Shown: positions 24,155 through 34,180 of the stretch, one piece after another | How positions within the stretch are numbered: the first letter of the stretch is position 1 | Layout of the letters: the number at the start of each line of letters is the position of its first letter | Translations under genes and position numbers: made by a program | Source: Mesodorylaimus sp. YZB2_4 | Taxonomy: Eukaryota > Nematoda > Enoplea > Dorylaimida > Dorylaimidae | Assembly: GCA_030248295.1 (NCBI GenBank) | Contig: JASANH010000534.1 | Location: forward strand, 62,001 to 126,000 | DNA: 64,000 nt | Direction: 5' to 3' | Notes under the pieces: generated by a model | What the model was told of the DNA's origin: nothing | The model's database searches: none | Seen by the model: only the letters and a program-made list of their open reading frames with translations

Positions 24155-27100
24155 TTACACGCTATTTCCGCCCGTTCCATGGCCACTACTCCCACTGCAC
24201 TCCCCACGACTACCCGATGTGGTTGCGCGGACGGTGGCTCTGGCCTTCTGCAGTTTCTCCAGTTGTATTCGCTCGCAGTCACCGGCGCAACAAGGCGACG
24301 AAGCAGCTTCGGGTGAATCCGGTCCAGAACACGTGGTTGACTGACAAGCTACGCTTTGGCACATGGAACAGATGACTGGTGGCTCGAACAATAAGATGTT
24401 CATGGCCTCTTCGTAGATGCGCGCCTCGGGGAATTCCACCTGCAGACAGAGGAAATGACAACCGGCGACACAACCAGTGCGCACAAACTTACTTTGGTGT
24501 GTTTCTTATCGGTTGCATAAACTATCGACGTGCAACAAACCTCGCCTATTTTCTTCCCATGTCCATAAAATGACCACGAACATACTTCGTTCGCCGCTCC
24601 AACATCTAAAAAAGATGCACAAGATACAGTAATATGGACATCGTCTGAGCAATACAGTACACTGTTCTCGGGCCGCTATACCACACCCGTATGCACCCCA
24701 GAGTTAGCTGGACACCAAAGAACTGATGTAAAACGAAAAAAATTTTGTGGAATGCAGCCCGACCGCTTTATTTCTCCCATGAGACTTACAACCACTTTTA
24801 CCGATACCATTCACCCACACACACAGGGCAGATATACCAACTCAATCCTGCGTCAGCCCCAGCGGCGACGCCCAGCCCCAGATGATAATGGAAGAAAGGA
24901 CAGATGTCCCGTGGTGTTCGAGCACCAGTTTTCTGATTCTCTCTCGCTTGGCATCAATCCGCCCTCTAACGGTTCCAGGCGGCCCATAGCCAGGACCCGT
25001 ACCACAGAAAGCAGAAAGAGCTAGAGCACTACCGTTTGGTAGAGGTAGAGGGTACCAAAAGATAGGATTACCAATTGGTGACGGATAGAGGTCGAGACAG
25101 GCCTACCGCTACCACTAAATGCGGGTAGGGAAAAGATAGAACTACCTGATCTTTGCTACCAGCAATCCGTTACGTTTTTCTTTTAAACTCCGCTAATAAG
25201 TCTGCACTTGGAAGGAAACAGGTTTTTCTACCCATTATCAGCGGCGGCAACACATAAAATAGCCAAGGCTGCCGAGGAGAAAGGCTGACATTCTTCCGCA
25301 TTTAGATAGGTCGACTACCTTATCCTACCCATTGTCTATCATCCTGTGCAGCCGTCCCATCTTTTGCGCGCTCTTTCGAATTGATTTCTTTCCCTGCCCG
25401 ATGGCTACCCTCCTATAGAGCAGGGTAGCCAAGTGATAGGGGTAGACACCTACCTCTACCAAATGGCTCCCTCTATCTGCTCTTTCTGTGGTACTGGTAA
25501 GGGTGAGGGTAGCCCTGTCTCTACCTCCTGGCCGGTCTATCTTTACCAAAAGGTACCCCCTACCTTCCTTCTGTGGTATGGCCTCAGATGTGCAAGGGCT
25601 GACGAAATTGCAGTCGACGAGAGGTGCACATCCATCTGACAAGGGGGTGTACAAAAGGCAGTTTTGAAATTGATGGGGAGAGAAGGTGCGAAATGTAGAA
25701 TGCATCCTGGAAATTTCCGGGTGCTTATGCAGGAATCGATCAACACAAAGAAGTCAAATATCCATAAGCCATTCGACCCCGTGATAAGAGATTGTGGCTG
25801 GTTTGCACCACCTGCCTTGTGAGCATGTGCATCCGAAACTGACTGCCGCTCCCAGCTGGAATAGAACCACGGTCACCCAGCCCAAGCAATACGGTACGGA
25901 CCTTCGCCAACTGCAATTCTATGACCACAAAATATAGCTTACCCTTAATGAACATCACACGCTCATGAAAGCGCAGAACAAGCTTGTCGAACAATTCCAA
26001 ATTCTTCAACAAATTGTCATCCGACTGGGGCGTGTATGAATACTTGTTATTATGGCGATTCAGAAGCAGCTTCACGACCGGCTAAACAATAAATATTTTG
26101 ACCTCAAGCTAAGTCTGCCCCAAAATCTCGAAAGCTGACGCACCTTGGTAGTGGATGAAAGTAAAGCTTTTTCTTCTTTGGATGTGGTTATAATAGGAAC
26201 CTTGCAAACGGCCGGCTCCTCTTCAACCTGCTGCGACAACTCCAACCAAGCATTGCACAATTCTACCAAGCCCTGAAACGAGTTCCGTTCTTGTTCTGGA
26301 GTGCCGGGCCAAAAATTACCCTTACTTGCAAACAATAATATTTCGCCTCTGCTAATATTTCCATGACCTCCCGACGTGATTCAGGCAGAGCAACATTGCT
26401 GTCGCGCAAGTAGTTCAAAATCAACGGGAAGTGTTTCCCGCAGCGGTCGATCAAGATCCAACCTGAAATCAGACCACTTAGAACACCGAAGCAAAAGTAG
26501 GACATTTCTTTACCTTCAACGTCGGTCAATACCTCAAGTCGCCCTAAAATTAATCGAGAAATCATGAGAAAAGGATTTGATGCAAACTAGTGCAACATAC
26601 CAGAGAACATTGCGCGTAGCATGGAATCGGGTTGCTTGGTCAAAGTGGCTATGGTGGTGTAATGGAGAGAGCCGCCTACGTTCAGTTTGACGTACTGCGA
26701 ACCGGGGCCAGTAATGCTCGTTAATCTCTGCTCTTCGTAGGACGAAGCCGACGCTGGACCAAATGGGGATGGAGATGATGTCGTAGAGGACTGCATCGCT
26801 CCGGCACTACTTCCGTGTTGTTTTTGGGGCGCCAATTGTTGCACATGGTGATAGTGATGACGTTGCTGAGTCGTCTTTGCTTGCACGGATGAAGAGTTGA
26901 TCGAAGAATGCGAGTGCTCAGCGTTCCTTGCGAAAGACGGAGACGCCGATCGCGCTGCTGTTGGCGGTGGGGGTGGCAGAGGAGCAATGGAAACTGAGTT
27001 TGCTGTGACCGGACTCGAATAATTATGAGGATTTGGCGGATTGGGAATAATAGGTAATGAAGTCGGTGCACGGACGAAAACTGGTGACAGGTTTTGCTGG

Positions 27101-27198
27101 TTGTGACTGATAGCATCTGTCGGTGCCGGCGACTGAACATGTTCGTCGTTAAGCCGGATATCGTTGTTCGACGTGCTCGACCCGACAGCTTCGCTCAT
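24155..27198 (-). CDS. KCTD10: BACURD-type KCTD protein (Cullin-3 adaptor)
   Basis: BACURD proteins (KCTD13, KCTD10, TNFAIP1) bind Cullin-3 through a BTB/T1 domain and promote ubiquitination of RhoA. The start ATG is at 27198. The first ~170 residues are a Ser/Pro/Gln/His-rich extension absent from the mammalian proteins. The BTB follows: [77 protein letters not shown]. Then come [15 protein letters not shown] and [20 protein letters not shown], the exon near 24491-24606 ([31 protein letters not shown]), and [19 protein letters not shown]. The tail is Cys/Ser-rich. Intron 24607-25941 is 1.3 kb and full of repeats. Which of the three vertebrate paralogues it is closest to cannot be said. Confidence 0.9.
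24990..25575. repeat. Fold-back repeat in the KCTD intron
   Basis: Sequences around 24997-25060 recur inverted around 25450-25500 and 25535-25575. Shared words include GTACCACAGAAAG, TTTGGTAGAGGTAGAGGG and GGTACCAAAAGATAG against their complements CTTTCTGTGGTAC, CTACCTCTACCAAA and CTATCTTTACCAAAAGGTACC. The arms are imperfect, enclose about 0.4 kb and contain no reading frame. It may be an old foldback transposon or two elements in opposite orientation. Confidence 0.55.
25700..25925 (-). repeat. tRNA-derived SINE head, copy 2
   Basis: On the minus strand, CAGTTGGCGAAGGTCCG (A-box-like) is followed about 35 bp later by CCGTGGTTCTATTCCAGC, with the B box GGTTCTATTCC. That is the same B box as the copy at 6452-6790. 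The downstream boundary of the body is not clear. It lies within the KCTD intron, just before the acceptor side of the fold-back repeat. Confidence 0.45.
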
Positions 27199-27790
27199 TG
27201 TTTTCCCAGAAATGGCTAAACAGAATGCGGATATTATGGAAGTCAGTCTACAGTATAAAACTCCGAAACCGGCATATACTCTGTCTCGAAGGTGGCAAAG
27301 ACCCCTAAGTAAACCGCCTCAGTATTCGGCCCTCTTTATGCCGACTACGACTTGGTCACTTGGAGTGCAACAAAGAAGCACCCGATCCGACAATAGTTTT
27401 TCCAGAATTAACTCATTTTTGGGTCTCCACTAGACGATACATTAGCCTACAGTTAGCCTGCACTTCAGCAGCAAAAATTTGATCTCTCCTTAGGCTTACC
27501 TGTCACCTAATAATAAATTTCCCGTCATTCAATTTACGGCTTCGGCTAAAATTAGCTAGCTTGCCGCATAAAGAATCAATGAAATCGAGAAACGACGGAA
27601 ATCGTCGAAGACACGGAAATTTTTTTTTCCTCACGCACTCTTCTCCCCACAGCAATTTGTCATAAGCAGCCTTTTAGAGCGCCAAATTTGATTTTCGTCT
27701 TGCTAGTGTAAAGTGGAGGATAATGTTCCCCCACAGTTGACATTTTTTTAATGCACGTCCGACTTGTGGTGCAGTGACTCTGTCTAGGAG
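27199..27790. promoter_or_regulatory. Divergent promoter region between KCTD and the membrane-protein gene
   Basis: Two start codons point away from each other across 592 bp. A small hairpin CGACGGAAATCGTCG lies near 27592-27606. No coding exon was recognised. Confidence 0.4.
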
Positions 27791-30073
27791 ATGGCACCAC
27801 TTTATGGTCCCGAAGCAGACGGCATTGTCTCTGATGCCCCATTTATAGCATCAACATTTTGTGTCTGCATGGCCATACTAGTCACGATCACCGTTTGTAC
27901 TTGCTGCTGCAGAAGAAAAACCGATGAGGACGAATTCGAGACATTTTTTCGGAACCACGGGGATGACATTGGGTAAGGATTGTATTGTGCGCCCTGTCCA
28001 TTCGTGATGGCACTCGTTTAGCTTTTCTGACATTGACATCGATAATGACTCGCTCGGCCAGTTTCGCGGGAATCAAAAACAAAATGAAAACTCAGCCGAG
28101 CCTGGCTCGTCGACTTCGATAATTCGCACGGTTTCAAAAAGATCGGCCAAGCAGTTCAAGGCAGCACCACGGAAGAAATACGACAACGCAGCGCCCCGCG
28201 GCGATCCTGCTTATCAGACGATTGGGCGCAGTTTGGACGACCCATTTTGTTCGACTATGTCCAGGTCAGCGAGGTTGTCTATCGTGACCCAACTCATGGA
28301 CTCTTTACTTTGTCAGTTCAACGAGCCGAAAAGAAACCAGACCATGCAATTGCACGCCATTGTATTCACGCAGTCTTCAAAAGGCGTGGCTAATCCACTT
28401 CATACATTGCAAGGTGCACACTCACGATCAGTCAGAGCAGACATGACATCATGCCGACCTAAAAGATACAGGACTTTAAGGAAGGCGGCCGCGGTGGTGC
28501 AGAGGTTCGGCATTCGTCTCTCCGTTTTGCGTTGGAGCGAGTGGCTGGACTCGGGTCCCGGGTTCGATCCCTGGTGATGGAGGTCGGTTTGCGAACCATG
28601 AACCCCCGCTGACCTTGCACGCCAGGCCGTGGGTTACTCACCAGGTACCGCCGAGGTGCTCCGAGTGGAGAGACGGAAGCCAAACTGTCCAACACCGACA
28701 GGGTTCACATCATCTGGGGATGCTGGTGTCCAGTCCAGGATGCCCTCGCGTGGAGGTGCTCCTCGTGGCTCCTAGTGGAAACCTTGCCTATAAGGTTTGA
28801 CTGCTGGCCGGCTAGAGGCAAAACGGACTTGGCCCAAAAAATTTTTTAAAAGGCTACTAGGAAACCATGCTAAATAGGCTAGGACTGAAGAGTCCTGGAT
28901 TTCTGGCCCTTGTGATACACAGAAGGCAGGAGCGAAAGCATAAAGCATAAACTAATCCAGACTAAGGAAAAGCAGGTGGGGGTGCAAAGGACTGGACTGG
29001 ACTAAACCGAAAGAAGTGCAATTGAGATCGGCCCGCCCAACAAAGACCTGCAGGGCTGCAGGGACGTCCTCCCACTTTCTCCAACTGGAATGGGCTCCAC
29101 AGCTTGGACGGGTAGGACTGGGAGAGTAAGTGGCCAATCCCCCTCGAGTAAACGCCACTTTCTGCTTGATCTATTTCTCGGAACAGCATTTTCTCAGTCG
29201 AGACTGCAGTGCCTTGTATGCGTAGCAGGGCAGGAAGCACGGGAGAGCACAAAAACTCTTGCGGAGAAGCAGAATGCGGGAGCCATTGCCGACTGGCACA
29301 AGGCGGGACGAGGTAGGCTATAGCAAGTGTGGGCAAGGTCCCCATGCTTGGGGCCGCTAGAGGGGGCTTGTTACTGGCAATGATGGCACTTACTGTCGGC
29401 AATTGACACGTGTTTTTGAATTCATGATTTAAGGGTTGCGCCAAAACGTGCGACCTTACGTTAGGGGTGTGGGGTACAACATGCATGGGGACCATTAAAC
29501 GTTTTAGCCCATCAAGCCCCGGGGTTGCCCCTACCCCATCTTTGCCAAAGCATGGGTATAGCCAGCCGCAGGTAAATATTGGTGGCTATGGGCAGTTCAT
29601 TGACCAAATGGCTCTTTGGAGGATAGAATCGATGGGACAGCCACCAACTGCCCCTTTTTAGAGCTGAATCGTCTTCGAAAACACCAGCATGGAGAAAATC
29701 ATCCGCACATACAAAACCAACACAATCGATGGATCCAATTACGAAATTATTACGCGCAATCCAAAGAAAAGAAGCTGCACTGGCTGACGAACGCACAGCC
29801 ACCAGTCGATCGCAACTGAAATCTCTAACGGCTCGTTCGAAGACGCCCGAAACAGCAAGGATGAGTACGTGCTAGCACTTTCTACCTCTCTTATCCAATC
29901 CATTTCCATTTTTCCCTTCAGACAGTTGTGTGGTGTCAGAGTCGGCCAAATCAAAGACCCTTAAAGTTGGGTCGCCAGCAGGGCCACGGAAACAAATGGA
30001 GCCAGTATCTTTGAGTGCTTCTATCATGAAACAGTCAACCACGATGGCCGGATTCGGGGACGCTGTCAATTAA
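27791..30073 (+). CDS. Small single-pass membrane protein, function unknown
   Basis: Four exons (27791-27972, 28022-28264, 29662-29864, 29922-30073) join in frame to 259 residues ending FGDAVN. After a short N-terminus (MAPLYGPEADGIVSDAP) comes one hydrophobic segment (about 18-39, FIASTFCVCMAILVTITVC). A Cys cluster next to the membrane, CTCCCRRK, looks like a palmitoylation site. The rest is a polar, probably cytoplasmic tail: DEDEFETFFRNHGDD, FSDIDIDNDSLGQF, a basic RSAKQFKAAPRKKYD, and Ser/Thr-rich sequence. The topology resembles the N-terminus of synaptotagmins, but there is no C2 domain. I do not recognise the family. Intron 2 (28265-29661) is swollen by nested repeats. Confidence 0.6.
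28314..29030 (+). repeat. Dispersed repeat, copy A, interrupted by a SINE
   Basis: Positions 28314-28460 and 28850-29030 match in order the uninterrupted copy at 30428-30775. Shared words include CACGCAGTC, GCTAATCCACTTC, GACATGACATCATG, and in the second part GGCTACTAGGAAACCATGCT and GGACTAAACCGAAAG. About 390 bp between the two blocks is foreign and contains a tRNA-derived SINE. The unit has no reading frame or visible terminal repeat. Confidence 0.6.
28484..28840 (+). repeat. tRNA-derived SINE, copy 3
   Basis: The head GGTGGTGCAGAGGTTCGGC (A-box-like) and the B box GGTTCGATCCC (28562-28572) are about 70 bp apart, as in a tRNA. The body contains AGGATGCCCTCGCGTGGAGG, also present in the copies at 6452-6790 and 52600-52920. 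An A-rich/T-rich end lies near 28840. It interrupts repeat copy A, so it is the younger insertion. Confidence 0.6.
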
Positions 30074-30427
30074 TTTGTGTCGTTCCCTCGTTCCCCGTTT
30101 TCCTACAGGACTCATGATGTCTTGTTATTTGTGCGTATGTGATGGCTGATGTGCTTGTATTTGAGAATTTTCGTCTTCACCGATCTGCAGCAGGGTCCCA
30201 CTCTTGCCACGGGCCATGGCAAACTGCTGCCAAGGATGCGAGAAGGAGCTAATCGATTGCATCTCGACTCGTCTCTGGCTTGCCAGCAGGGACACTTCCT
30301 CAATCAATGCCTCGAATAGGCCAGTCAAACTTCAAAGTCTCCAGCGCATCCAACCATAAGGCCAAGGACGAAGTGCGAAAACTGTTGTATCGTGGCCTGA
30401 CGTGTGCAACTAATGGAGCCTTTAATT

Positions 30428-30775
30428 TAGAGTTGAGCTAGCCAAAAAGAACCCAGACCACACAAGTGCAAGCCCTTATATCCAGAAGTTCACGCAGTCC
30501 TGTAAAGGCGCGGCTAATCCACTTCCAGTATGAATTGCACAGTGCACACGCGGAATAGACATGACATCATGGGCGTGGCTAAATGGTCATTGGCTACAAG
30601 GAAACTATTATGCTACCATGAATAGGCTATGACTAATGAGCCCAGGATTTATGGCGCGTAGGCAGGAATGAAAACATAAAAAAACATGAACTAATCCTGA
30701 CTAAAGGAAAAACAAGTGCCCACACAAAATGCGTCTGGTGCGTCTGGACTAAACCAAAAACAAGTGCAATTGACA
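30428..30775 (+). repeat. Dispersed repeat, copy B (uninterrupted)
   Basis: This is a collinear relative of the split copy at 28314-29030. It shares AAGAACCCAGACCA, CACGCAGTC, GCGGCTAATCCACTTC, GACATGACATCATG, AACTAATCCTGACTAA and AGTGCAATTGA. It shows what the interrupted copy looked like before the SINE landed. Confidence 0.6.
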
Positions 30776-31287
30776 ATCGACACTCGAAAATCGAGCACAC
30801 AACAAAAACGAAGGATACTACGTGCGAACGAGGGCAATTGTATGCCTGGATATCTTATCTGCTCCTGTCGCTGCACTGGTCTGCCTCTCCTAGGCCAGGG
30901 CCACAGGAGACCGAGGTCGAGTGACTGGCTTGCTTTGCTGGCACCGGGCGGCAACTGTTTGAATTGCACTCTTGTCAATTTGGGACTTTGCAGAGTCACC
31001 TTCACGGCCGACACGTGCGGCTGCTCCTACAATTGCGAGTCTAAACGGCAATCACATCTCTTTCCCCCAAAACACCAACAACACACAACACAACAAAAAA
31101 TGCTCCTTATTTCCCAAAAACCCCCCCACACACCCACCACCCAAAACCCCCCACCCAACCTTGTATTGCGTTGATATAAATAAACAACACATGAAGGAGT
31201 CGTGGACTGCGTAAAACTGTGGCCTCTGGCTAATCAGTTCACCCATGGACTTGACAGCGAATCCAACTGCACTCACTCAAGGCAATT

Positions 31288-31560
31288 CTTGGTGGCGTAG
31301 CGGTGACACGCGTATGCGTGGCATAGGTGGAGGCCAGTCAGTCTGGGTTCGATTCTCAGGTCTTCAGAGGACGGTGCCTGGCGGTGGGTGACCCGCCCTT
31401 TATCTCTCCAGGGTCGATAAAGCAGGATAGCCCTATAGGGACATCGCACGCGGCAACCGCGGACTAGCCAATAAAGGCGTTCTTGTCGAGCATGCATCGC
31501 GGACAGACCCAGTCGATAGCAAGATAGGATACAGTAACCCGCTGGAAAAGGGGCAAAAAG
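31288..31560 (+). repeat. tRNA-derived SINE, second family
   Basis: GGTGGCGTAGCGGTGACACGC is a good A-box region. GGGTTCGATTCTCAG, about 55 bp later, contains a B box with one likely change. The body after the head does not match the family seen at 6452, 28484 and 52600, so this is a separate family or a diverged copy. Confidence 0.5.
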
Positions 31561-31841
31561 CACAAAAAGTCAAGCCTTGAAATGGGTCAACTAGACTGTG
31601 TCCAGCGCCACCTGATCGTGAGAGTCCAAGTAGCCCCAATTTTTGTAAGCGCACTGGGATTGACAATTTTGTTTTAAGTGACCCTTGCTGTCTTCACTAG
31701 CACCAGGCCGCGCCTTTGGTTAGGGCTAATGCTTCGTGGAGGCAAGCAGGAGCGAAGGACATTCAAGCACGCTTTTTCGGCACTAGACTATATGCAACTT
31801 ACGATTAGAAAGGCACTGTTCTTCGTGGTCAGTGGAGTCAT

Positions 31842-31956
31842 GGCTGTGCTTGACGTATTCTCAAGCTCCCTGACTTGCGATGAAACCGGTTCAGCTGGCT
31901 GGAAGCAAACGGATTCATCGCAAGTCAGGGAGCCTGAGAATACGTCAAGTACAGAC
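31842..31956. repeat. Long near-perfect hairpin
   Basis: Arms 31842-31884 and 31914-31956 are inverted copies of 43 bp with 40 pairs matching. They surround a 29-bp loop. The inner arm begins TTGACGTATTCTCA and ends CTTGCGATGAA. No terminal repeat of a larger element was found around it. Confidence 0.85.
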
Positions 31957-32291
31957 ATACGTGGAGTGTTGCCCCTCGAGGGCGGCCTCACCAACTGCAT
32001 TGCAAGCGGGCGACCTCGTCCAGCTCCAACTGATTTTCCTTGGACTGCATGCGATTGAACAAATCAACGACAGACGTCAACAATATTCTTTAACACGTGT
32101 TGGTCAATATCAACGGATCTTATTCTTCCAGGGGAAAGTATCTCAAGTGCATAACCGAGCTCGATTAATCGCTAAATCGCTCATTCGGGTTATTGGAATT
32201 ACATAGCTAGCAAAACAAAAAAAACTGAACTCGTTTCATCACCCCACCTTGCTCAAATACGGTACCTAATAGAAAAACCCTATTGTTTTGT

Positions 32292-33644
32292 TTAGATGTA
32301 TTTCTTGATTTCGTCGTAGATGGCCAGCACCAAAGCGCCGCCAGTGCCGCGGAACACGTTGCTGAGAGCTCCTTTGAAGAAAGCCTTCGGTCCCTCGTTG
32401 GCCAAGATCTTCTTGAAGCAGTCCCAAGTGTTCTTGTACAGGATGTCTTTTCGACCCGATTGCATCATCATGCGTCGACGAACCGTGTCCCACGGGTACG
32501 ACGTGATGCCGCTTCCAACCGTTACTACCTAAAGTCGAAGCACAATGATAAGCAGAAAAGCCTAGCACGAAAATTCAGTTCTTTTTCACCTGAGCGATGG
32601 CCCAAGCCACGAAGAAGTTGACTTTCTTCGGATCCTTCGCCACCATGGCTTTCACCGTATCGAAAAATCCGAAGTACGAGGCCCGATAAATGATGATGCC
32701 TTGGACCGAAACGAAGAAGCCGCTAAAAATTGCACAAATTCCGTTGTATTTTACGAAAGCATTTAATTAGAAAAAACACTCACCGGTACAACCCAATAGG
32801 GCCATCCGTCTTGAAGATCTTAACGAGACAGTCCCTCAGACCTTTAAACTCGCGACTTTCTGGACCCTTCCCGACGTCAGCGGCGAGACGCGTTCGAGCG
32901 AAATCCAAAGGATACACAAAACACAAACTGGTCGCACCAGCAGCTCCTCCAGAAGCAAGATTGCCTGAAAAACAATTCCCTCTGTTTTACAATAAAAAAG
33001 GACAGATCTCTTCCAGCAGAAACAATCTCTTACCCAAAAAGAACTTCCAGAACTGAGTCTTTTTGTCGACACCTTCGATGAACAAACGCTTGTACGTGTC
33101 TTTGAACGCGAAATTCAACGCTTGAGTCGGGAAATAACGGATGACATTGGCCAAGTTGCCACGCCACAACGACGCTATACCCTGTTCCTTGGAAACACGG
33201 GAGAAGCAATCGATAATGCCTTTGTAGCGCTTGTCGACGGCGATAGTTTTCTGAGCATCTTGAACCTGCGTATAAATAAAGCCCTCTAGATTTTTCGTAT
33301 AAGCAAGCAATGATACACCGAGAGCTGCGATCATGAAAAACATAGCCCAAGGCAATATATACAAGCAGGCCTTGGCAGATGCAGTGTTTTATTGAGAAGT
33401 ATCGACCACGCTACTCCGTCACTAACTGCGCGCAAAAGCTATTTTGCAATACCTGAAGAAGCAGTTTGACGCGCTCAATTGGAGCGACAGCAGTCTTGGA
33501 AATAGCAGCCGCCGTACCACCAGTCAACAGATCTTTCGAAAATTTTACGGGATCGAATCCGCTTTTCTTTCCACCTCCACCTTTTCCTCCTTGACCTTCG
33601 CCTTTGCTTTGACTCTTGCCTTTGCTTTCTCCACCTTCGGCCAT
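32292..33644 (-). CDS. ANT: Mitochondrial ADP/ATP carrier (adenine nucleotide translocator)
   Basis: This carrier exchanges cytosolic ADP for matrix ATP across the inner mitochondrial membrane. The AAC signature RRRMMMQSG is present, and the carrier motifs read [20 protein letters not shown] and [10 protein letters not shown]. Other conserved stretches are [20 protein letters not shown] and [20 protein letters not shown]. It starts at ATG 33644 and ends DEIKKYI at the stop 32292-32294. The first ~30 residues ([12 protein letters not shown]..., Gly/Lys/Ser-rich) are longer and more polar than in typical animal translocators. Introns are small. The start faces that of RIF1, 536 bp away. Confidence 0.95.
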
Positions 33645-34180
33645 TGTTGATTTTGATGACGACGAAGAAACAATTTCACCCGTTTTAATCTTTCTCCAAC
33701 ACAAACAGTTCAGAGCTTCCGCACAATGGCTTGCTCTTTGAAAAACGAATCGAAACAGCGAAATTCGTACACTACACACTCTGCTTCTTGTGGCGCACAG
33801 CACTGCTTGCCTACTTATATCAACCCGGTAAGTAAAATATCTTGACACGATATTATTTGTACCTGCGAGTCGGATAAGTTTCTGCTTCAAACAATCGTTA
33901 GCCTCAAGATATTTTTCAGAATAAAGTTTCTCATTCAACAAATAACCAATGTCACATTGCTTTATCTTCTTTTAATAGTGCGATCGGCGCTTCTACTACT
34001 ATCAATCCTTGTTCTTTCGTCGTTTTTGCTGAAACTATATTTTACTCTAATATTCCCGCCTTCTTGGCCTGGATTCTTTTGACGAATTTTTGATTTCAGT
34101 CAGATAGGAAATGAAAGGGCCTTGGCTGGGTATCGTTCTTGAAGGGTCTTATTACAGTTAGCTTGGTTTCCCGAATCAAA
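33645..34180. promoter_or_regulatory. Divergent promoter region, ADP/ATP carrier and RIF1
   Basis: The two start codons point outward across 536 bp. The sequence is A/T-rich toward the RIF1 side. I see no gene or repeat within it. Confidence 0.4.

Larger units (their letters stand above)
30074..32291. other. Repeat-rich intergenic region
   Basis: No intact gene is seen in these 2.2 kb. The region holds repeat copy B, a strongly strand-biased C/A low-complexity tract (about 31070-31165), a tRNA-derived SINE (from about 31290) and a long hairpin (31842-31956). A short minus-strand stretch (30125-30420) reads like a decayed exon. Confidence 0.5.

Noticed and set aside
28484-28590. Functional tRNA genes at the SINE heads
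   Set aside because: A and B boxes are present, but there is no paired acceptor stem, and a repeated non-tRNA body follows. These are SINEs.
31070-31165. CRISPR-like or tandem repeat array
   Set aside because: The tract is only C/A low complexity without repeat-spacer periodicity.
31678-32058. 126-codon plus-strand frame spanning the hairpin
   Set aside because: It runs through both arms of the inverted repeat and has no recognisable motif; an intergenic open frame by chance.
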